Assembly: GCA_026713865.1 (NCBI GenBank)
Contig: JAPONQ010000051.1
Span: 107,622 to 171,621 of the forward strand
DNA length: 64,000 bases
Direction of reading: 5' to 3'
Origin: Chloroflexota bacterium
GTDB taxonomy: Bacteria > Chloroflexota > Dehalococcoidia > UBA2979
Shown here: one piece after another, positions 60,998-64,000 of the stretch
Layout of the letters: every line of letters starts with the position of its first letter
Position numbering within the stretch: position 1 is the stretch's first letter
Translations under genes and position numbers: made by a program
The notes under the pieces: generated by a model
Told to the model about the DNA's origin: nothing
What the model saw: the letters and a program-made list of their open reading frames with translations, nothing else
Databases searched by the model: none

Positions 60998-61622
60998 CCG
61001 TCACGACGCGTCCGTGCACCTCGACGTTGTCCGCCGCCGCGTAGATCGGTTCCATCTCGCGGTTCATCGGCTGCAGCCGGACGCGCGCACCCTCGTGGTA
61101 GAAGCGCTTGAGCGTGGTCTCGTTCTCGTCGCGAAGCCAGACGGCTACCATCTCGCCGTCGTCGGCCGAGCGGGTCGCCTCGAGGATGACGATGTCGCCG
61201 TCCTGTATCAGGGCGTCGACCATCGAGTCGCCCTCGACGCGCAGCGCGAAGACGTTGCTGCGTCCGTCGACCTGCTCCGCGGTGACCTCGATCCGGGTCT
61301 CGTACGCACCGGGGCTGACGCTGTCGGGCGGCGTGGGTATCGGCCGCCCGGCCGCGATCGCGCCGAGAAGCGGCACCGAGACGGTGGTGGGCCGCCGCTC
61401 TCCCGACGCCCCGAGTAACTCGATGGCCCGCGAGACCTCACGGTCGCGGCGAATGCGCCCCTTCTCCTCGAGCTTTTTCAGGTTGTAGTCGACCACGGAG
61501 GTCGAGGAGATGTCGCATCCCTGCTGGATGTCCCGGATCGAGGGCGGGTAGTTCTTCTCGTCGATGAAGTCCTGGAGGAACTGCAGAATGCTCTGCTGCC
61601 TCATGGAGAGATCCTCAGACAT
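60978..61622 (-). CDS. lexA: LexA repressor (SOS response)
   Basis: N-terminal winged helix (QSILQFLQDFIDEKNYPPSI, then a SSTSVVDYNLKKLEEKG recognition region) and C-terminal S24 peptidase domain. The self-cleavage site is Ala-Gly in GAIAAGRPI; the catalytic Ser is in VEGDSMVDALI and the Lys in ENETTLKRFYHEG. 214 residues; ATG 61622 with GGAGGAAA upstream. A LexA box lies just downstream of its own promoter, so it is probably autoregulated. Confidence 0.96.
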   Translation of the reverse strand: MSEDLSMRQQSILQFLQDFIDEKNYPPSIRDIQQGCDISSTSVVDYNLKKLEEKGRIRRDREVSRAIELLGASGERRPTTVSVPLLGAIAAGRPIPTPPDSVSPGAYETRIEVTAEQVDGRSNVFALRVEGDSMVDALIQDGDIVILEATRSADDGEMVAVWLRDENETTLKRFYHEGARVRLQPMNREMEPIYAAADNVEVHGRVVTAIRRSF

Positions 61623-61709
61623 CGATTTCCTCCAGTCGCACCGGCACTCGCCGACCCCGCCCGCGCCCGCGCCCGCGCCCCGTCCTGGCGGACTCGCGGG
61701 CGAAGGTCG

Positions 61710-61721
61710 GTACATATGTTC
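61710..61721 (-). promoter_or_regulatory. LexA operator (SOS box)
   Basis: GTACATATGTTC, one mismatch from the perfect palindrome GAACATATGTTC used by Gram-positive-type LexA. It is about 90 bases before the lexA start and directly downstream of the -10 box. The 3'-flanking CCGAAC adds a further half-site-like element. Confidence 0.75.
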
Positions 61722-61724
61722 CGA

Positions 61725-61754
61725 ACTGTAGGAGTACAACCGCCTCGCGGTCAA
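61725..61754 (-). promoter_or_regulatory. lexA promoter
   Basis: On the minus strand TTGACC (61754-61749), 18 bases, TACAGT (61730-61725). The LexA box covers the expected transcription start. The rest of the 198-base gap between lexA and the PIG-L gene is GC-rich, with repeated GCGCCC units (about 61655-61680). Confidence 0.65.
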
Positions 61755-61820
61755 TCGGCGGCAGGGCGCGTAGGATCGGGAGGGCCGCCGGCGGGGCGGC
61801 ACGCGCGCTAAGGGGGAGCG

Positions 61821-62573
61821 GTGGCGGCGAGCCTGGAAGACCTCTTCGGCGGCGAGCCGCCGGGAGGTACGGACGAGCCGACGGGCGACGCGCGCCGCGC
61901 CCTCGTGATCGCGGCGCATCCCGACGACGCCGACTTCGGCGCGGCAGGGACCGTCGCACTGCTCGCAGGGGCCGGCTGGTCCGTGCGCTACGTGGTCGTG
62001 ACCAACGGCTCGAAGGGCTCCGAGGATCGGACTCTCACACCCGGGCAGCTCGTCGAGATGCGCCGCGACGAGCAAGAACGGGCTGCGGCGCTGCTCGGCG
62101 TCCACTCCGTCGGCTTCCTCGGCTTCGCCGACGGTGAACTCGAAGCCGGTCGCGCGCTCGTGGGCGAGATCACCCGCGAGATCCGCTCGTTCCGCCCCTT
62201 CTCCGTCTATACGCACGACCCCGAACCCGTGATCCTCGAGAACTCCTTCATCAATCACGCCGATCACCGCGCGACCGGCCTCGCCACCGTCGACGCCGTC
62301 TATCCCGCGGCCCGCGATCACCTCAACTTCCCCGAGCAGATCGCCGACGGCCTCGAGACGCACAAGGTCCGCGAGCTCTACCTCTTTGGGACACACGCCC
62401 CCAACCAGTCCGTCGACATCTCGACGGTTCTCGAGACGAAGATCGCCGCCCTGGCCGCGCACGGGAGCCAGTTCTCGGTGGACGACGAGTTCCTCGCACT
62501 GCTGCGGGAGCGATGGAGCGAGGAGGACGGGCGCTACGTCGAGCGCTTCCGTCGGGTGCGCCTGTGGTTCTGA
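61821..62573 (+). CDS. PIG-L family deacetylase (LmbE/MshB/BshB-like)
   Basis: Zinc-dependent deacetylase fold: VIAAHPDDADFGAAGTVALL near 31-50 carries the metal ligands and general base, and INHADHRATGLATVDAVYP the third ligand His. Members act on N-acetylglucosaminyl-linked substrates, including mycothiol and bacillithiol precursors; the substrate here is not determined. 250 residues. GTG 61821 follows AGGGGGAGC. Confidence 0.88.
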   Translation: MAASLEDLFGGEPPGGTDEPTGDARRALVIAAHPDDADFGAAGTVALLAGAGWSVRYVVVTNGSKGSEDRTLTPGQLVEMRRDEQERAAALLGVHSVGFLGFADGELEAGRALVGEITREIRSFRPFSVYTHDPEPVILENSFINHADHRATGLATVDAVYPAARDHLNFPEQIADGLETHKVRELYLFGTHAPNQSVDISTVLETKIAALAAHGSQFSVDDEFLALLRERWSEEDGRYVERFRRVRLWF

Positions 62574-62577
62574 TTCG

Positions 62578-63090
62578 GTGAGCCCGCTTCAGCCGGCCGC
62601 GCGCTACTGCGGGCGGTGCGGCGCCGCGCTCGCCCCGGGCTCGGGCCGGGCGCCGCCGCGCTGCCTGCGGTGCGGCCACGTCTCCTACGTCGATCCGAAG
62701 ATCGCGGCCGGCGTGCTGGTCGAGCGGGCGGGCCGGCTGCTGCTGGTCCGGCGCAACCACGAGCCGGCGCTCGGTCGCTGGTCGTTCCCCTCGGGCTACG
62801 TCGACGCCGGCGAGGTGATCGAGGCCGCAGCGGCGCGCGAGGTGCAGGAGGAGACCGGGCTCGACGTGCGGCTCACGCGCCTGCTCGGCGTCTACAGCAG
62901 CGCCGGCGAACAGGTCGTGTTCGTCGCCTACGCCGGCGAGGCTCCCGCCGGCGAGGCGCGCGCCGGGGACGAGGTCTCCGAGGCGCGGTGGTTCGAGCCC
63001 GATGCGATCCCCGATCTCGCGTTTCCGCACGATCCGGCGATCGTCGGGGCGTGGCGCAGCGGCCGCGGGATCTCGCTGCCCGTAGGGTGA
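62578..63090 (+). CDS. Nudix hydrolase with N-terminal zinc ribbon
   Basis: The N-terminal ribbon has CGRCG and CLRCG pairs (about residues 11-34), followed by the VSYVDPKIAAGVLVERAGRL strand region. The Nudix box is GYVDAGEVIEAAAAREVQEE then TG, matching GX5EX7REUXEEXGU. The arrangement resembles NudC-like or ADP-ribose-type pyrophosphatases; the substrate is unknown. GTG 62578 is 5 bases after the deacetylase stop. 170 residues. Confidence 0.88.
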   Translation: MSPLQPAARYCGRCGAALAPGSGRAPPRCLRCGHVSYVDPKIAAGVLVERAGRLLLVRRNHEPALGRWSFPSGYVDAGEVIEAAAAREVQEETGLDVRLTRLLGVYSSAGEQVVFVAYAGEAPAGEARAGDEVSEARWFEPDAIPDLAFPHDPAIVGAWRSGRGISLPVG

Positions 63091-63193
63091 GCGGGAGCCG
63101 CACGCGCGTCGGGCGCGCGATCATCTGGCACCATAGGGAGGGAGCCGCGACCGAGATCCGCCCCGCGGAGGCGGGGCCGGCGAGGGGAGCACG

Positions 63194-63721
63194 ATGCCAG
63201 AGCAGACGTTGAGCCTGCTGCAACGCCGCGGCATCGAGGCCGAGGTGCTGATCCCCCTTATCCGTCGACTGGAGCAGGAGCTCGGACGGGAGAGGGCGCA
63301 CCTGCTCGCGCGCGAGACGATCGAGAAGATCGCGCGCGAGCAGGGGGCGGCCGTCGCGGGCGCCGTCGGCCGCGACGACCTCGTTGGCTTCCGGGAGGTC
63401 AGGGACTCGTGGGGCGGCGCGGGGGGCGACCTCACCATCGAGACACTGCGCGACGACGGGGATGCGCTTCACTTCAACGTCACCGGCTGCCGCTTCGCCG
63501 AGATGTACAGGCAGCTCGGCGCGTCCGATCTCGGATTTCTCCTCTCCTGCGCACGCGACTTCACGCTCTCGACGGGCTACTCCGAGCGGCTCCGCCTGGA
63601 GCGCACGCAGACGATCATGCAAGGCGCCTCGCACTGCGACTTCCGCTACCGCCTCGAGGGTCGCGAGACCGTCGCGCATGGCGAGGACGACGCCCCGGGC
63701 GAGAGGGGAGCGCAGGGATGA
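63194..63721 (+). CDS. ATC hydrolase family protein (L-2-amino-thiazoline-4-carboxylate hydrolase-like)
   Basis: Protein of 175 residues. The diagnostic C-terminal block reads FNVTGCRFAEMYRQLGASDL, then GFLLSCARDFTLSTGY and RTQTIMQGASHCDFRY, as in the ATC_hydrolase family. Characterised members open a thiazoline ring in a cysteine-forming pathway, but most relatives are uncharacterised. The conserved Cys and His are present. ATG 63194. The stop overlaps the next start (ATGA). Confidence 0.82.
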   Translation: MPEQTLSLLQRRGIEAEVLIPLIRRLEQELGRERAHLLARETIEKIAREQGAAVAGAVGRDDLVGFREVRDSWGGAGGDLTIETLRDDGDALHFNVTGCRFAEMYRQLGASDLGFLLSCARDFTLSTGYSERLRLERTQTIMQGASHCDFRYRLEGRETVAHGEDDAPGERGAQG

Positions 63722-64000
63722 GCGCGCGCGCGGACGGCCCGCCGTCGGGCGGCGAGGAGCAGGGCTCGATCCAGGACGACGCGGGCGCTGCCGCCGGGCG
63801 AGGATCGCTCGGCGACGTACTTCGCCAGCTCGCCCAGGCCGCGCAGGAGGCGTCGCAGGCCGCCTCCCAGGCGGCGCGGCCGCACGTCGAGGAGGCCGCG
63901 CGGCGGGCGAGCGACGAGGCGCGGCGGGTCGCCGGGGCCGCACGGCCGCACGTCGAGGAGGCCGCGCGGCGGGCGAGCGACGAGGCGCGGCGGGCCGCCG
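63718..64000 (+). CDS. 22-residue amphipathic-repeat protein (partial, cut by window end)
   Basis: The first 94 residues are visible. After a Gly/Glu/Asp-rich start it turns into Ala/Arg/Glu-rich helix with a 22-residue repeat of the type ARPHVEEAARRASDEARR plus four residues, as in two turns of an 11-residue (apolipoprotein- or LEA-like) repeat. Such helices bind lipid surfaces or form coiled coils. ATG overlaps the ATC-hydrolase stop by 4 bases. The 3' end is outside the window. Confidence 0.6.
   Translation, partial: MSARADGPPSGGEEQGSIQDDAGAAAGRGSLGDVLRQLAQAAQEASQAASQAARPHVEEAARRASDEARRVAGAARPHVEEAARRASDEARRAA
63877..64000 (+). repeat. 66-base tandem repeat
   Basis: Copy 1 at 63877-63942 and copy 2 from 63943, running off the window. 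Over the 58 bases visible in copy 2, one position differs (GTC to GCC). It encodes a 22-residue repeat. The near identity at the DNA level suggests recent duplication or conversion. Confidence 0.85.

Noticed and set aside
61655..61680. Short GCGCCC-type direct repeats upstream of lexA, considered as a CRISPR or iteron array
   Set aside because: Units are only 6 bases with no spacers and occur in a GC-rich leader; most simply low-complexity sequence.

Overview
The window is about 64 kb of very GC-rich bacterial DNA, densely packed with genes, with no mobile elements, CRISPR arrays, rRNA or recognisable tRNA genes. Several features suggest a Gram-positive-type or Chloroflexota lineage. There are genes for the deazaflavin cofactor F420 (cofE, npdG), a LexA site of the GAAC-N4-GTTC type, an actinobacterial-style cyclic di-AMP riboswitch, an ilvBNC-leuACDB-cimA cluster, and promoters whose -10 box lies 6-9 bases before a start codon (leaderless mRNAs). 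My best guess is Chloroflexota, perhaps a Dehalococcoidia-related lineage; a high-GC actinobacterium is the main alternative. This rests on gene content only.

Layout. Bases 1-6,000 (minus strand) carry pyrF, murI and a MoxR/DUF58/DUF4129 envelope cluster. Bases 6,100-9,050 (plus) carry a DinB-like protein, cinA and a metallo-beta-lactamase-fold hydrolase. Bases 9,100-14,000 (minus) hold a NorD/CbbO-like von Willebrand protein with its CbbQ/NorQ-type AAA+ partner, then coaE. Bases 14,160-22,660 (minus) form a fatty-acid/acyl-CoA module: etfA, etfB, a membrane ETF:quinone reductase (EtfD type), an acyl-CoA synthetase, two membrane-anchored Rieske-like proteins without cluster ligands, and two crotonase-family proteins. 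Bases 22,800-29,050 carry four short-chain dehydrogenase family proteins, two of them without the catalytic Tyr-Lys pair, small membrane proteins and uppP.

Bases 31,000-47,500 are mostly branched-chain amino-acid synthesis: ilvE, then ilvB-ilvN-ilvC-leuA-leuC-leuD-(kinase-like)-leuB-cimA. Three short leader reading frames precede ilvB, leuA and cimA. The ilvB and leuA leaders contain Val-Leu-Val-Leu and Leu-Leu-Leu immediately before strong hairpins, which fits attenuation by the pathway's own products. The cimA leader instead contains Trp-Trp, which is unexplained.

At 47,580-48,080 (minus) a strong promoter drives a cyclic di-AMP (ydaO/yuaA-class) riboswitch, and the only gene behind it encodes a 70-residue zinc-ribbon protein. 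I consider this the most interesting unit in the window. Bases 48,790-51,990 are a cobalamin lower-ligand and adenosylation operon (cobO, cobT, cobS, cobU). Bases 52,165-56,650 carry a lipoprotein with a protease fold but no catalytic His or Ser, and an NMT1/THI5-like ABC importer. Bases 56,780-64,000 carry npdG, cofE, an MFS exporter, holA, an autoregulated lexA, a PIG-L deacetylase, a Nudix hydrolase, an ATC-hydrolase-family protein and the start of a 22-residue-repeat protein cut by the window end.

Convergent gene pairs are usually separated by perfect GC-rich hairpins without a T-tract. Consecutive genes often overlap by 4 bases (GTGA or ATGA), which indicates translational coupling.
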